Source: Oenanthe sinensis
Lineage: Eukaryota > Streptophyta > Magnoliopsida > Apiales > Apiaceae
Reading direction: 5' to 3'
NCBI GenBank assembly: GCA_028671895.1
Contig: CM053813.1
Span: 7,936,001 to 8,000,000, forward strand
DNA length: 64,000 bases
The position numbers were made by a program, and so were the translations under genes. Under the pieces are notes generated by a model that saw only the letters and a list, made by a program, of their open reading frames with translations, was not told where the DNA came from and did not search any database. Shown here in pieces: positions 37,456 through 50,120 of the stretch (position 1 is its first letter; each line of letters begins with the position of its first letter).

Positions 37456-39836
37456 CAAGAGTGTTTATAATCTCAAGAATAGAGTAAAACAAAATTATCT
37501 ATTCTAGGAATGTTACTAAACTATCTTTCCTTTCTGTCTTTTTTCATTTTAGGAAAGTTTGTTAGGCCCCGGAAGTATCGTAGAAGGGGGGTTGAATACG
37601 ATACTCACTAAATCAAAAAATTCTTTCGAATCTTTTGCGGATAAATAATTTAGAGTTCGGTTAGTGGGCTCGTGTTCTTGAGGTGAATAGTATTTACGGA
37701 GCTGTTTACTAATTTTCTGTGTTTAGGTTTAATCATTTCGGTTCTAGAAAATCAGCAGGAAAATAAACAACACAAGATTCGGGGAATATATCATTTGATA
37801 AATATAAACCCTGAGGTTGCTACACCCGGTCAACAAATCCGGTCCGAAGAACAAGTTCTTCGCTGCTTAACAAAAACATATAACTCTCAATTTCCTATAC
37901 AAGTATTTCTAGATATGTACAAAGGAAACTAAGACCGTAGAGAGTGATATATAGTGACCCTGAACATTTTCCGTTAAGGGACCGGCCACTAATACATCTC
38001 CGGTGAGGAGTTATAGATTTTCTGACTGTTCTCTCCTCTCCGGCTTGCCTTCTCTCTCTCTGGTTATTTTTGTTGTGTTGCAGAAGACAGACTCAAATGA
38101 ATGGCTCTGCTTCAATTTATGTGTAGACTTTTTCAGTACAGCTACGTGGCTTCATGTGATCCAAGTAACTGAGCTGCTTCTTCACTTCTGTTTTTCCTTA
38201 AGTATCGGAACAATTTACTGAGTAATTGTTTAAGTATCGATGAGTCTGTAACATAACTATCGGACACTTAAAAACAATTCCTGAAGTAAAATAAATTACT
38301 TCACACATTGGTAACCATCGGAATTATTCCTGCAGTTAATAACCATCGGAAATTCCTTCTAGTTTTAACAACTATCGGAAAGTGGTAGCATTTCTTTTTA
38401 TTTCCTTCACCCGATAGTTAGAAACTATCGGCTAGTGCTTATTCCCTTTTATTTTGTTTTCATCAATTCTTTGATTTCACCCGATGGTTGTTAACCATCT
38501 GTGAATAGGACAAAATAGGAATAAGACGAAATAGCTTGACCAAGTTGACTTCTGGATACAGCTTCTGTAGTCTTCTTTACTTAGCCAAATTCGAACCTGA
38601 TAAGCCCTTAATATATTTTCTTTCACTGCAACCAAGTCTAATAAATATTTCCTTGTTAATTCGACCTTGATTTATTCTGGGCTTAGTCACATACCACTTC
38701 ACTTGTTACTAATTTAATCATACAGTCAATTCTTCTGATTCATAGATGCAATTCTCAATCTCTTTTGTGCTGACGTTTGGTGCAACTGGTCTGGTTCACA
38801 AACGACTAACACGGTCTTGATCTTCACATCTTCTTTACAATACAATTGACTTTGTTCCTTGTTGATTAGAAGTGCTTCGATTGTAAGTACATTGGAATCC
38901 TCTGGCACTTATGCTGAACCACAAAATTATCTGAAACCCTGAACATCTTCGAACTTTATCCTTCACTGAAGTCTGAACATATAAATGAACTTCCTCCAGC
39001 AATTTATAATAGGCTCCAAGATTTCATCTAATATTTTGATTCTTTGTATTTGCCGTATATTCTATCTTATCGATTCCTGTACTTGAGCTCTGCAAATCAT
39101 TGCTTGACTGATTCACAAATTTGGATCACTAGAATCTTTCTGGCACTTTGCCAACTGCTTCACTGCTTCCACATCCTTGAATACTTCAACCTTTATTCTT
39201 CACTGAGGCATGAACATATTAATGAACTTCTTCCAGTGAGCTAATGCTTCAAGTCTGTAGATTTCTTCTTTATCCTTTGTCTTTACCAAGTCTTCATGTC
39301 TTCCTGATTCCGGTGATAACTTCATATTATTTACACATCCTGTTCTTGTGTTGAGTTATAACCCTATGTTACATATATGTCTATACATACAGCCTTTCAA
39401 AGTTCTTCAATCAAGGAAAGACAGCTTCAATTTGATTCTTCACAGTCAATGTAAACTGTCTTCCATAGCTGTACCTTTGTCTGAAAATTCCTGACATTTT
39501 GTCCTTTGTGTTGTCCCTATCAATTGATAATTTGAAGTTAAGCATATCAATTGATTCTTTCTTGTATCCATCAACTGATGTCCTTCTTCAATTGATCTTG
39601 ATATCCATTGATTGATAATAACAATTGACTTATCGATTGATAGATGTTATCAATCGATATATCAATCGATGGGTCTTTTTATCAGTTGATGGTCTTCAAT
39701 CTTTGACTTGACTTGATATCAATCGATCCTTCATCCATTGATTCTTTAATATCAATTGATCATCTTTCACTTTTATATTTTTCCTGCCTTCAAACATTTA
39801 CAATTTGACAGTCTAAAACATATATCAATCGATGAC
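37085..39836 (-). repeat. Truncated older Copia LTR, split by a solo LTR
   Basis: TGTTATTGTCC at 37085 and the following GGGGGTTGAATACAAA block parallel the LTR that starts at 39837. After interruption by the solo LTR at 37560-39399 the older LTR resumes at 39400 and runs through a field of ATCAATTGAT/ATCGATGG-type repeats to 39836, without its own CA end. It belongs to the same family as 39837-41036. Confidence 0.65.
37560..39399 (-). mobile_element. Solo LTR (1840 bp) with 5-bp target duplication
   Basis: TGTTAGGCCCCGG to GCCTTTCA, flanked by AAGTT at 37555-37559 and 39400-39404. It belongs to the LARD LTR lineage: same start, same GGGGGGTTGAATACGAT block, same TGAACATATTAATGAACTTC block at 39211-39230. 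Orientation is inferred from those landmarks. An array of AACTATCGG and its inverse CCGATAGTT occupies 38230-38500. Confidence 0.88.
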
Positions 39837-41036
39837 TGTTATTTTCCTTAGTACAAGTTTGTAGAGGGGGGGTTGAATACAAACTTAAGAATTTTATCAA
39901 AATCTTGTGGATTAACAAGTTTGTGTACAAAAGTGTTTGAGTGTTTGAAATATTGAAACTGAGAAAGAGAATCAAAAGAAATTAGACTAAATACTTGAAA
40001 CAAATCTTAAAAATTACTAGTGGATTGGTTTTCCACTAGTGAATATTTTGTTTTCAAATAACCTTGGACTTAAAACCAAGTTGCTTGCAAAATGTAAATT
40101 GAACAAAGAAAAGCACTACAAATATTTTCTATTTCTTATTATACTTTTCTAGGGTTTTTTTTTCAATTTCTACACTTTGCTACAATGAATTGTTAAACTA
40201 TATATAGCAATACATTTTCTACTTCTATTTTCCATCAATTGATAAATGTACAAAATATATTTTACAATGTTTTCACTAAAATAGAATGTAGCTTCTTTCA
40301 CAGTCTTCCTGGGCCTTTGCCTTGTTCTGGAAAAGTCTTTGTCTTGTTCTTCTCCTTGAAGACTGTGTTTCTTGAAAGGTTTCTCAATTCTGATAAAAAC
40401 TGTCTTCCATTGATTCAGACTTCTGCAAAGATTCCATTTCATTTGTCTTTAACCATTTTGAGAAACCTTGATCAACTGATAATTGTTGTGAAACTTATCA
40501 ATCGGTCCTTCTTTGTTTATCCATCGATGGATAGGTTATCCATTGATCCATTGATGTATCCATGGATATTTGAATATCCATCGATTGTTCTTATATCCGT
40601 TGATTGCTTTGATGTATTTATCCGTTGATGACGATCCATTGATTTGACTTTTGTTGACTTTCATCCATTGACCAACATCCATATCCATTGACTCATTTAT
40701 TTGTTGATCACTTCATTTATGAGAATTTTGACTTAGAATATTTATACTTTGTCATTCATTCTTCATATGGTTGACAAGCTATCAATCGAAGCCAATAAAA
40801 TCAGTTGACTAGATTATTACATCCATCGAAATATTACAATCAATTGATAAGTAAAGAACTCTGAATCAACTGTTTCAATCCATTTTATCAGTTGATTAAC
40901 AACAATTGCAACTAATAAATGGTTCCCTATTTAATAGATATTTATAAGTCATATATCCATTGACCAGTTACAAAAATTAAGATCAAATTTATAATTCTAA
41001 GTAATTTGTTATCATCACACTACATGATTTCTAACA
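39837..41036 (-). repeat. 3' LTR of a minus-strand Copia relic
   Basis: Starts TGTTATTTTCC and ends TTCTAACA at 41036, immediately followed by a minus-strand polypurine tract. The U3-side half (about 40480-40990) is crowded with ATCAATTGAT, TCCATTGAT and ATCGATGG motifs. ORFs inside, for example 40239-40628, are incidental. Confidence 0.78.
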
Positions 41037-41050
41037 ATCTCCCCCTATTT
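41037..41050 (-). other. Polypurine tract of the Copia relic
   Basis: Minus strand reads AAATAGGGGGAGAT next to the LTR end at 41036. Confidence 0.82.
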
Positions 41051-42259
41051 ATGAATATGAGACATACACATAAATCTAAGTTGATGATAACAAAAACCCC
41101 TTAACATTTATCAATACAGCATGTATCATAAATTGATAATTAGAACAATTTAGAGACAAAGTATTCAAGTACCAGTGACAGATGTTTTCTGAGAAGTTGG
41201 GAGTAAATCTGATTTATTGTCTTCTCCTTCTTCTTTCCATAAATTCTTCATTTTATTTGTCTTTATTTTCTTTCATCTTTTTGAATAGTGACCCTTTCAG
41301 TATCTTCTCATCCTCAACTCTATAGTCCAGTTGGCTTGCAAGATAATTAAGCTCCAGGTTGGGTAATTTATCAATCTCCTGACAGATATCAATGCATTTC
41401 TATTTGCCCTTCATGTCCTTGTAGATCATCATGTAAAAAGGCTCATAGAGTACCTTCTTCCTCTCAGGATTCCATATCTTGATTTTATTATCCCTTCCTC
41501 CTGAATAGGTGTTTCTCTCATGTCCTTCATTCTTTTCATAATGTCTTGTGCAAACTCCTTGGTTAGAAAATATTTCCTGTTGAGAAGAGTGTAGATTTTC
41601 CTTAGAGTTCCATAGTCATGTTCCATGACTTGAGAGAAGGCAAAAGATGAGTGTGAACCATCCTCATATTCAGCATGGAGGAGACCCACATCTCTTTTCC
41701 TTTGGCCATTAATAACTATCAATCCCACAGTTTTGATTAGGATGTAGTTGTTTGCCTTTGATTGGAACACTTCTATCTCCTTGGATTGGCCACTACCAGA
41801 TACTTAAGTCTTTGCCTTCTTTGGCTCCTTGTCATCAACCACTACTTCATGATTTACATTCAGCTTTCTCTTTACTCTTGATGAATTTCCGTTCTTGTTT
41901 GCTACTTGTTTGGTCCTTGATAATTTTCTAGCCTCTTTCCTCCTAGCTTCTAGAATTTTCTCATTCTCTTCATCAAATTATCTTTGAAGTAGCATAGCTA
42001 GCTTATCTCCTGCCTTCTCTTGCTGCTCTCTTTCTTTAATGCCAAAAACTATTGCTTTTTGCAATAGTTTGTTACCTCCACATGTGACAAACTTTTTCTT
42101 CTTATCTTCTTCAATTAGTATTCTCTTACCTTTCATATCACCAGGTTGTGAGTTACTTTCATCCACCCTTATTTCTCCAACCTCAAGAGATTTATAAGAT
42201 CCAACAACTACAATCTTAGAATTTGACTTTGTTGGCAATGAAGTAGTTGTTGTGATCTC

Positions 42260-42420
42260 AATGGGTATCCATCACAATTCACTCCACAATAGGCTTCAAA
42301 CCCATTCCTATTTGTTCTAACTCTAGCATCGTACAAAGGCCATAAACTTTAGTTCTTTTGTGATTCATCATAATTCACTCCACGATAGGTATCAAACCTA
42401 TTTTGTGCCAACACTAGCAA
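42260..42420. repeat. Short tandem duplication at the pol end
   Basis: CATCACAATTCACTCCACAA at about 42271 and CATCATAATTCACTCCACGA at about 42366 start two diverged copies about 95 bp apart. Confidence 0.5.
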
Positions 42421-43490
42421 CATAATTTCACTGAGACCTTTGCTGAGAGGATCTGCAGTATTCCTCTAATTCTTTACATAAATGAGTGATATCACATTAT
42501 TACTGATCATATTTATACATTAGCATGCCTTAGGCGTCTACGGCTTCAATTTATTATAAACGTAAATTTTGCCAACCTTTGCAAATCACACAATGCCAAT
42601 CACTTTTCTTGAATTACAAACTCAATGCTTGTCATCCAAATAAATATTATTTTCTCAAACAAAAAATAAAATGTACGTGTAACTCAATCAACATAACATA
42701 CATTTAACATAATTGATTATATAATTAAGGTACACATGCACAATGTATTAATATTGACAAAAATTGGCTTGGCCCTTCATACCAAAGTAAGAATTTAAGA
42801 AGGTGTTGCTTGTGTTAACAACATTTATATTGCACCAAATATTAACATATCATCCATATATAAACATATGATCACACAACCAAATTAATCAAATTTGAAA
42901 TAAACACAAGGATTAAAATCATTTACCTGAAAATCATTAGAGTTGATGGTTTTATGAAATTTTCTATACCAGACTTTGGGTGTTTGCCTAAGATAAAATA
43001 ATGATCTTATAAGTTTTCATACTTTGTCTTCTTGTCTCGGGACAATACATCCCTCTGGCTGCTTCATATTTATCTCCTTTAACCTAAATATTCTTTCTCA
43101 ATTAAAAAATTAGTAACAAAATCAGGTCCAAAACTTGTCTTAATCCTAACCCTTTTACTCCTTCTAGGCTCAGGGTGTCACAAGATGATGTAACATTATG
43201 ATGTGATATAGAAAAAGAAGATGCATGAGGCGAACATGGTTGCATAGTCACTTTTATAGGAAATATATGCTCAAAAAATTCAGCATCTCTTGATTTTTTA
43301 TATGAACCAAAATCATATGCAACTTTAAAAATGAGTCTATATGCAGTACCATTAAAGCCAACAAAAATACCATTTACAGTCTTGGGTCTGATCCTACTTC
43401 TTTGAAAAACTAGGAGCCCTATATTTCCCAAACACCCCCACAAAGGAAGATATATATGATGAATTACACCGGTATCCACCACTCATTCAG

Positions 43491-44451
43491 AGATGCATAC
43501 GAAAAGTTAACCAACGACTATACACATATATTAAGGATGGTTCTCAAAAGATATAATATCACACTCGGGCATATTATCAAACAAGTTTAAAATACATCTT
43601 GCATTATTTAAAATCTTACATAAATATCACACGCATCATTACAACTAAAAATAGAAATAATCATTTCAGCTCAATCTCCATACAAAGAAATAAATTTGTC
43701 TAGTACACAAAATTCAACTTTAGAATATTGGTGATATGTATATAGTCACAATGAGTAGACAAATTATTGAGCATATTATCCCAAATTTGTATTATACAAG
43801 AAATCCAATAAAACAAGCTAATTAGAGATTATATATCAATAATTAGATAAAAACTTTAACCAAATACTCTAAATTCAATCCATTTCAAACTTGTCTCAGA
43901 TAGAGAAAAATAAAAATAGGGAAAGAATCAAAGAACATGTGAATAATCAAGATAACTCATCTGTATAAGAGTTGTGGCGTGAACATAATCACTGCGCTAA
44001 AGTTGAATTTGCCCCGCTACATAAATACGAACTCATGACAATCAACCTCCAGCATTACACGATATTTGTCGCATTGGTGCAGTACAGAGAAACATTATTA
44101 AAATCACTCTTGATCATTTCCCATAAACATATTTATATATGTATGAGAGTATATTTAGGTTGTTCGTTCAAAATAATGGTAAAGACCTCTTTTTGTATTG
44201 ATAAAAAGTTACAATTCCAGGAGAACTAGAGCACCAAAAGTCATCGGTATAAAATGAAGAAGTTGAAAAATAACAGGTCTCAGATTAAAAAGTATCACAC
44301 ATAAATTAAAAAATATATTAAAACCAAAAGTTTCCAACATAAATTAAAATTATATTATCTTTCTTTTGAAGAAAACTTAAATTTGGAATAATATTTATAT
44401 AAATTCCAACAAACTTTTCATTGCACCACTCTTCATGTTTAAATTAGTACT
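43491..44451. other. Unassigned AT-rich DNA between Copia relic and MULE
   Basis: No ORF with known motif on either strand. It may be degraded retroelement sequence; no LTR or terminal repeat pair was found. Confidence 0.45.
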
Positions 44452-44461
44452 CCATGTACAC

Positions 44462-47400
44462 GGCTCCGTTTTATGTATAACACATTAACTTGAGTTCGGT
44501 ATCAAAAATAAGACAACTATGTTCAATGTTTCACTCATGGCACACCCAATCCCCCCTTTTGGCGAACTGAGTTGTGGGGAAGGTGAGGACTCATAAGAAC
44601 ACGAACCCCATGTCTAGTAGCGAAAAATAAAAAGAGTATCCATGACTGTTCTCATTGCCACTGGCAAACATAATAATTTTTTAAGGTATAGGTTTGTTCC
44701 CCGTGGCCAACGGCGAACATACATACTTAAATGAGTGTGATGTTCCCCGTGACTAACGGCGAACAAACTAACATAAATGAAACGACGTAGTTTTACTATA
44801 GATTTAAAAATCAATAACCCTCATTTCTCTTTTCTCTCTCTCGAACAACAGCAGTAAACAACAGCTCATGTCAACAGGTCCACCGACGAACTGCTCTCGT
44901 ATAATTCCCACAACCGCCCCTCCCGTCGGTGAACAATTCCAGTAAATTTTCCTCCCCTTTACCTCTTTATCATTTTCATATATTCCTACTCTAAATTAAT
45001 CGAATCATGAACCATGATTTTTTTTGTTTATTCATAAATTACTTTAATTGATTATTTGTATGTGAGCTGATTTATATGTTCTACCTAAATTGATTTATAT
45101 GTTCTACCATTGCATGTTAATTTTTGTTCGGTATAATTCTATTGAATAATGACTTGTTTAGGTTATAATGATTATTTAGATTATAATTAGAGGATATAAT
45201 TATGCATAATAGATGTAAAAAATTTAGACATAAATTTTGAAAAAAATAAAAAACTTAAATTTCGAATAAACAAATTATAATTTTGAAATATTTAAATATT
45301 TTTTAAAATTTGAATATAATTAAATTTATAATTCTGAATAAAAAACATTATGTTAAATAATTAAATAAATAATTTAAGAATAATAAATAAATTTGTTATA
45401 TAATGAAATATTTTCAAATATCTGATATTGTTATATATGAATTTAATAACTTGAGAAGGAATAAAATATATTTTAAGAAGTATTTTTATATTAAGATTAA
45501 ATATCTTACATTCATTAAAATATTTATATTTTCAGGAAGTAATTTTATATTAAGAAACAAATTGAAGAGGGAGTGCAGAATATGTCGTACTCCATTTATC
45601 ATAGACCTCTTCGATTGCTTTTTGTGTCCCCCTCCATGCTCTGAGGTAATTGACACGATGGTTGTATTCATCATTTACCATGGTTATAATAGTCATGATT
45701 GACAGATTTGGCCTATTCATCACTCGAGTTACATGATTTAGTAATATCACATGAGGTTTCAATAATGAATAACACGAAAAATCTAGCGGCACTAAAAGAA
45801 TTACGAATATTTGTAATATATGAAACTTACATATGGTTTCACAAGTCTTGCAATTAATTTTGCTAAAATTATATGGTGACCTTGCATTGGCTCGTTATTT
45901 AGGCATGCGAACAATTCACTCACTTTTGTGATTTCCCACAATCCATGCCTCTTCATCAACGCAGCTCGCAGCCTCCAATGACAATCGATGGATAAACACT
46001 TTGCAATAAACTGAGTCTGATTACTCTTCACAACTTTGTAGTTCCTGTCACTATTGATGTGAACCTCTCTTACTCCTGCAAGAAATGTTTCCTTATCACG
46101 AAATAATGTTCCAACTGAGAGCTCAGCTTTTCGAGGATCATAATCCGTCATCATATCTACAGGATTTGTCACTACAATTGGTGTGTACTCCGCAGTCTCA
46201 AAGAATGGTGTCATTGGAACATGGTGTCTTTGTTGTCTAACCTTCGAAACTTTTTCCAAATCAACCCTGTCTCCTGAATCATCCCCACTATCATCTTTTA
46301 TAAAATCCTCACTACTTGAACTATGATCCTCATATTCATCATTTTCATTTATTAGGGCCAACTATCTGCCAGCATTCGATGTACATACATCTTGTAGGGG
46401 AGACAATATCACACCAGCATTGTGTCTATGAAAATGACTAGCTTCCTCATTATTATTAGTAAATATATGCATTCATGCTAGAATTGCCGCCATACTCCTC
46501 AAAAGCACAGCTGCTTGAACCATCACCATATTCCTCAAATGTCCGACTGCGCCCACATACGGCTCACCGTAACCTCCTCCAGTAAAATAATAATTCGACC
46601 AACCCGCTCTACCATAATCTGGAAACTGATTCCTATCATATATTGTTTCATAACTTGTTTGGGTAGGTTGGGTAGGCTGTGAGTATCCGCCATAATCATA
46701 CGAAAACACCTCATTTAGTACTATTTTTTCAGCCTCCACAAATACAGAAACATCACTCATCCCCATCTGCATCTGCCTAGGAACACTCAACATCATCCTC
46801 ACATCATCATCACAACTAATATCAGCAATGTAATATCCACATACAACATTACAAACACCTAACTGAAGATATTTAAACACCATCTTCACATTCCAATTTA
46901 AACTACCGATATCCATTAATCCATAAACAATTTATTTCAACTCATCATAGGAAGTTCCCCATTTAATATACTGCATTCTATTGGGGTCTTCTCCGGAATA
47001 GCTTACGTTATCATCCCGTCTAATTATTTCACCACCCAAAAGAAATTAATATTGACATAATCTTCCATTTTTTTCCTAAATTTAAAAGAAGAATTTAATA
47101 TGCATTAATTTATGACATCTCAAAATATACATTTTACAAATTATTCAAATATCATTTATTATTTTTACAAGGATAAAGGATTAGTCATGATAAAAGCAAT
47201 ACCTACTCATATCCTTTCTTAGAGAATTTGTTTATATAATGATCTAATAATTTAATCACATTGTTCATATATTAATTTAACACATATTATTCATTTCTTA
47301 ATTTAATTGTGTTATAAACCTAACATGTAAATATGCTTATACTAACACACATATATTATACAGAACTTATTATAAATATAAATGATACTTACATATAATT

Positions 47401-47960
47401 TATGAACAATTATTTTTAACAGACGATAACATGTAAATGTATACAGAAAATTAAATAAATAATAATATGAATTGAACTTAGATATAGGAAAGAAAATGTA
47501 CCTTAATTTTTAAGCTGGAGATGAGGAAACATGGAAGGGAAATGCTAGATATATAGGAGGGAGATATCTTGAAATGTGCGATAGGCATGGTTACGTTAGG
47601 ATAAGATAAGGCTAGAAACGACGTCGTTTTCAATTTATGTAGAACAGTTATGTTTGCCGTTTGCCACGGGGAACATCATATTCATTTTAGTATGTCTGTT
47701 CGTCGTTGGCCAAGGGGAACAGACCTGTAGCTTAAAAAAATAAACAATTTTATACGCCAGTAAAAATAGGGGCAGTAACGATTTCATTTTTTAATCTGTT
47801 CACCGTGTGCCATGGGGTACTTTACTCCCTCTCCTCCCAACCCACCCACACTCAGTTCACCAAAAAGGGAGATTAGGTGTGCCATGAATGAAATATTGAA
47901 CTTTATTGGCCTATTTTTGATAGTGAACTTACTTCATTGTGCTATACATGAAATGGAGCC
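44462..47960 (-). mobile_element. Mutator-like element (MULE) with long terminal inverted repeats
   Basis: The direct repeat CCATGTACAC flanks it at 44452-44461 and 47961-47970, a 9-10-bp target duplication. The ends are extended inverted repeats starting GGCTCC and continuing for roughly 350 bp. Landmarks occur on both sides in opposite orientation: TATCAAAAATA(G/A)G, CATGGCACACC, GAACTGAGT, and blocks of GTTCCCCGTGGCCAACGGC. The interior encodes a MuDR-type transposase N-terminus on the minus strand but not the catalytic core, so this is an internally deleted copy. Confidence 0.85.
45550..46916 (-). pseudogene. MuDR-type transposase, N-terminal part only, broken
   Basis: Minus-strand reading, N to C. 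46916-46473 starts MDIGSLNWNVKMVFKY and is the leader region typical of plant MULE proteins, rich in Gly/Tyr at its end. 46361-45801 starts MALINENDEYEDHSSSSEDF and contains the MULE DNA-binding region (TLFRDKETFLAGVREVHINS, RNYKVVKSNQTQFIAKC, CHWRLRAALMKRHGLWEITK). 45670-45550 carries VNYLRAWRGTQKAIEEVY and the following LP, the segment that precedes the catalytic domain. Stops interrupt the chain, for example just before 46361. Nothing resembling the DDE catalytic core or a SWIM zinc finger follows, so it cannot make active transposase. The family call rests on these recognised motifs. Confidence 0.8.
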
Positions 47961-47970
47961 CCATGTACAC

Positions 47971-48600
47971 CCTTTTGTACTTGTGAAACCATAACCCAAT
48001 TGTGTAGGCTTACATTGTAAAAGCATAGCCTTGACAAATTTAAGATTATTTTATTATTTAAACATGTAGTACATGTACATGCTAAACATCCATAATCCTC
48101 TCCCATAAAAGAAACGTAGGTGCGCCCAGTCCTCAATCTTAAATTAAATAATAATATAAAACTATATGTGTGTGACGTGCGTCCCTTACGTTTATTTTAT
48201 AATTGCAACACATGTAAAGCCATTAAATTATAAATAAACTAAATGTAACTTTTCTATGAAAGTATAATCTTTACTTTCGTTTTAATTATTTCAATACACT
48301 AACCCATTTTACCTAACCAAAAGTAATTAAGGTAAGTCCTCGTATTAGGTGCATTCAATCTGATTAAAATATTTATTTTATAAAAGCACTAACTACATCA
48401 ATAATACATCCTCGTTTTACTCAACTAAGCCATCCATCACCCTTTTTTCTTTTTATTTTTTAAATATTAAATATCTTTAAAAAATAACAAGTCTTGAGAT
48501 ATAGTAACAGTATAAAAGAGCTTCTACAAACAAACCATCTTTTTCAATTAATAAAGATTTAAGTTTACCACACACTAATTTAATTTTTATGAATTAAAAA
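47971..48600. other. Intergenic DNA, no gene seen
   Basis: AT-rich with no ORF of recognisable content on either strand and no repeat structure. Confidence 0.5.
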
Positions 48601-48601
48601 T

Positions 48602-48605
<4 letters not shown>

Positions 48606-48637
<32 letters not shown>
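48606..48637. repeat. TA dinucleotide microsatellite
   Basis: About 16 uninterrupted TA units. Similar TA runs lie at 23129-23158 (inside the hAT MITE) and 37426-37452. Confidence 0.9.
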
Positions 48638-48638
<1 letters not shown>

Positions 48639-49898
48639 TGTTTTTCAAAATTCAAATTGTTGACAACTCTACTATACTTTGTCTCAATCGTAATCAATAA
48701 ACTCTTTCCCATACTTTTCGTACTAGAGATCCTTGCCACATTACCTTTTTTATACTCAATCAATTATTTACCACTGTTGTACAATAACCATATCCACCAT
48801 CACCCGCCTATATGCAAATGTAATGGGCACGCCTACACATGTACAAGAAACCATTGAACAAGAATTCATCCAGGTCCTAAAATAAAGCCGTTCACGTGAA
48901 AAGAACTCAACAATAAAATATTCAAGTAATAAAACAAACTCAAATCTAACAACATCTACACAATGAAGCTATCCACCTAAAAACCATAACGGTGCACCTA
49001 TCCTGCAAAAGTACAACTTCTGTTTTCAATTTTTATATTTTAAATTCCTATTTGACTTACCACAACTTTCGTCTCTGGTTTTCATAATATAAAAAGTAAT
49101 CAAGTCATCAGCTCCCTATGTATTCACATATTTTTCAAATTTAAATACATATAACAATTTTAATCCTGTCAATAACTCAATCCTCAAAAGACACGTGTAC
49201 GACTAAGGGTATATACATTTGAATGTGTGTGTGTATGTGTGTATATATATATATACACATCCTTTCTTCCTTCATTACCCACTTATATCAAAATAAAACC
49301 CTCTTTCCTTTAGTCTCCATTACCATACAATAGTGGCTGCTGGTTTCTTTAAATAAGTACTGAACCTTTCACTGGAAAAGCTTCAACCTCGTGTACTAGA
49401 TTTCATCTCCAAATCTATGGGTAAACATCACTCCTTTTCATTTTTTTATTTTACGATTCTTGCTCAGAATATAACGTATAATGGTCATTCAACCTTTCAT
49501 ATATCCATCTTGTTTATACAATGCACATGTGTTTATATATCGAATGTATAATTATTTGATTTTCATTCAGCATTTAGTAAAAGACATTTTTTTAATAATA
49601 AAAAACTACCTAATATATACACTTTTATATTATTGTTCTCGAATTATGAACATGTAATAAAAAAAATTAATTACCATCTTTGTTCTCGACTATTCAGGCG
49701 TGTTCTCAATGCTTTTTTGAATATTGAAAAATCATCTTCCTCTCCTTTTTTTATTATACAATAATGATAATTACCATGACATGTTTTTTTGTTTAGTAGT
49801 ATACGAATACCCTTCATATAGTAACCTCGTGATAATTTAGCATAATCATTCTTCACTTACACTTAGCTTATTGCTCACATCTTATAAATATCTAGTTT
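48638..49898. other. Intergenic DNA with a promoter-like stretch but no supported gene
   Basis: Around 49200-49430 a TG/TA microsatellite and TATATATATA box are followed by a CT-rich leader and an ATGG-GTAAAC context that could be a first exon and donor. No downstream coding exons were found, so no gene is called. Confidence 0.35.
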
Positions 49899-50120
49899 GC
49901 ATGAATTCACCTAGTGGTTAATTGCCTTTATCGAATATAAACAAATAATTAATACTAACATAATGCTTAATATAATAAAATTTTATTGCATAACACCCAG
50001 GTTCGACTCCTCTTGTGGGTGCACCACGGAATGACCCCGTCGTTACTACCCCTATTTGACATTTGTGTCAATATTACCTTGATTATGAGGACTATATAAA
50101 TAATATGGTTATAATTATAA
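49899..50120 (+). mobile_element. Possible tRNA-derived SINE relic
   Basis: TCACCTAGTGGTTA near 49908 resembles a pol III box A, and GGTTCGACTCC at 50001-50011 is a near-perfect box B. The roughly 90-bp spacing is too long for a tRNA, but A/T-rich insertion could explain it. A T/A-rich tail follows. Boundaries are guesses. Confidence 0.35.

Larger units (their letters stand above)
41037..43490 (-). pseudogene. Decayed Copia pol (integrase end, RT, RNase H) plus extra 3' ORF
   Basis: Minus-strand order: integrase C-terminal part at about 43482-43100 (WGCLG, VNGIFVGFNGTAYR, AEFFEHIFP); RT active-site segment LYMDDMLIFG near 42880-42850; RNase H end NTADPLSKGLSEIM near 42460-42420; then an extra coding stretch at about 42238-41400 before the polypurine tract. 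Only about 0.6 kb separates integrase from the end of RNase H, so most of RT is deleted. The extra stretch includes GDMKGKRILIEEDKKKKF, GLIVINGQRKRDVGLL and LRKIYTLLNRKYFLTKE; I do not recognise its function. Its place, between pol and the 3' LTR, is where some Copia lineages carry an additional ORF. Multiple stops make it inactive. Confidence 0.75.

Noticed and set aside
40239..40628. 129-codon plus-strand ORF
   Set aside because: Lies wholly inside a Copia LTR, antisense to the element, with repeat-driven composition.
43972..44229. 85-codon plus-strand ORF
   Set aside because: No motif, and outside any element with known coding layout.
49200..49435. Promoter and first exon of a host gene (TATA run, CT-rich leader, ATGG-GTAAAC)
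   Set aside because: No downstream exons could be found before the retroelement block at 50442.
49990..50030. tRNA gene suggested by GGTTCGACTCC
   Set aside because: No cloverleaf can be drawn and box A is too far away; a SINE relic is more likely.
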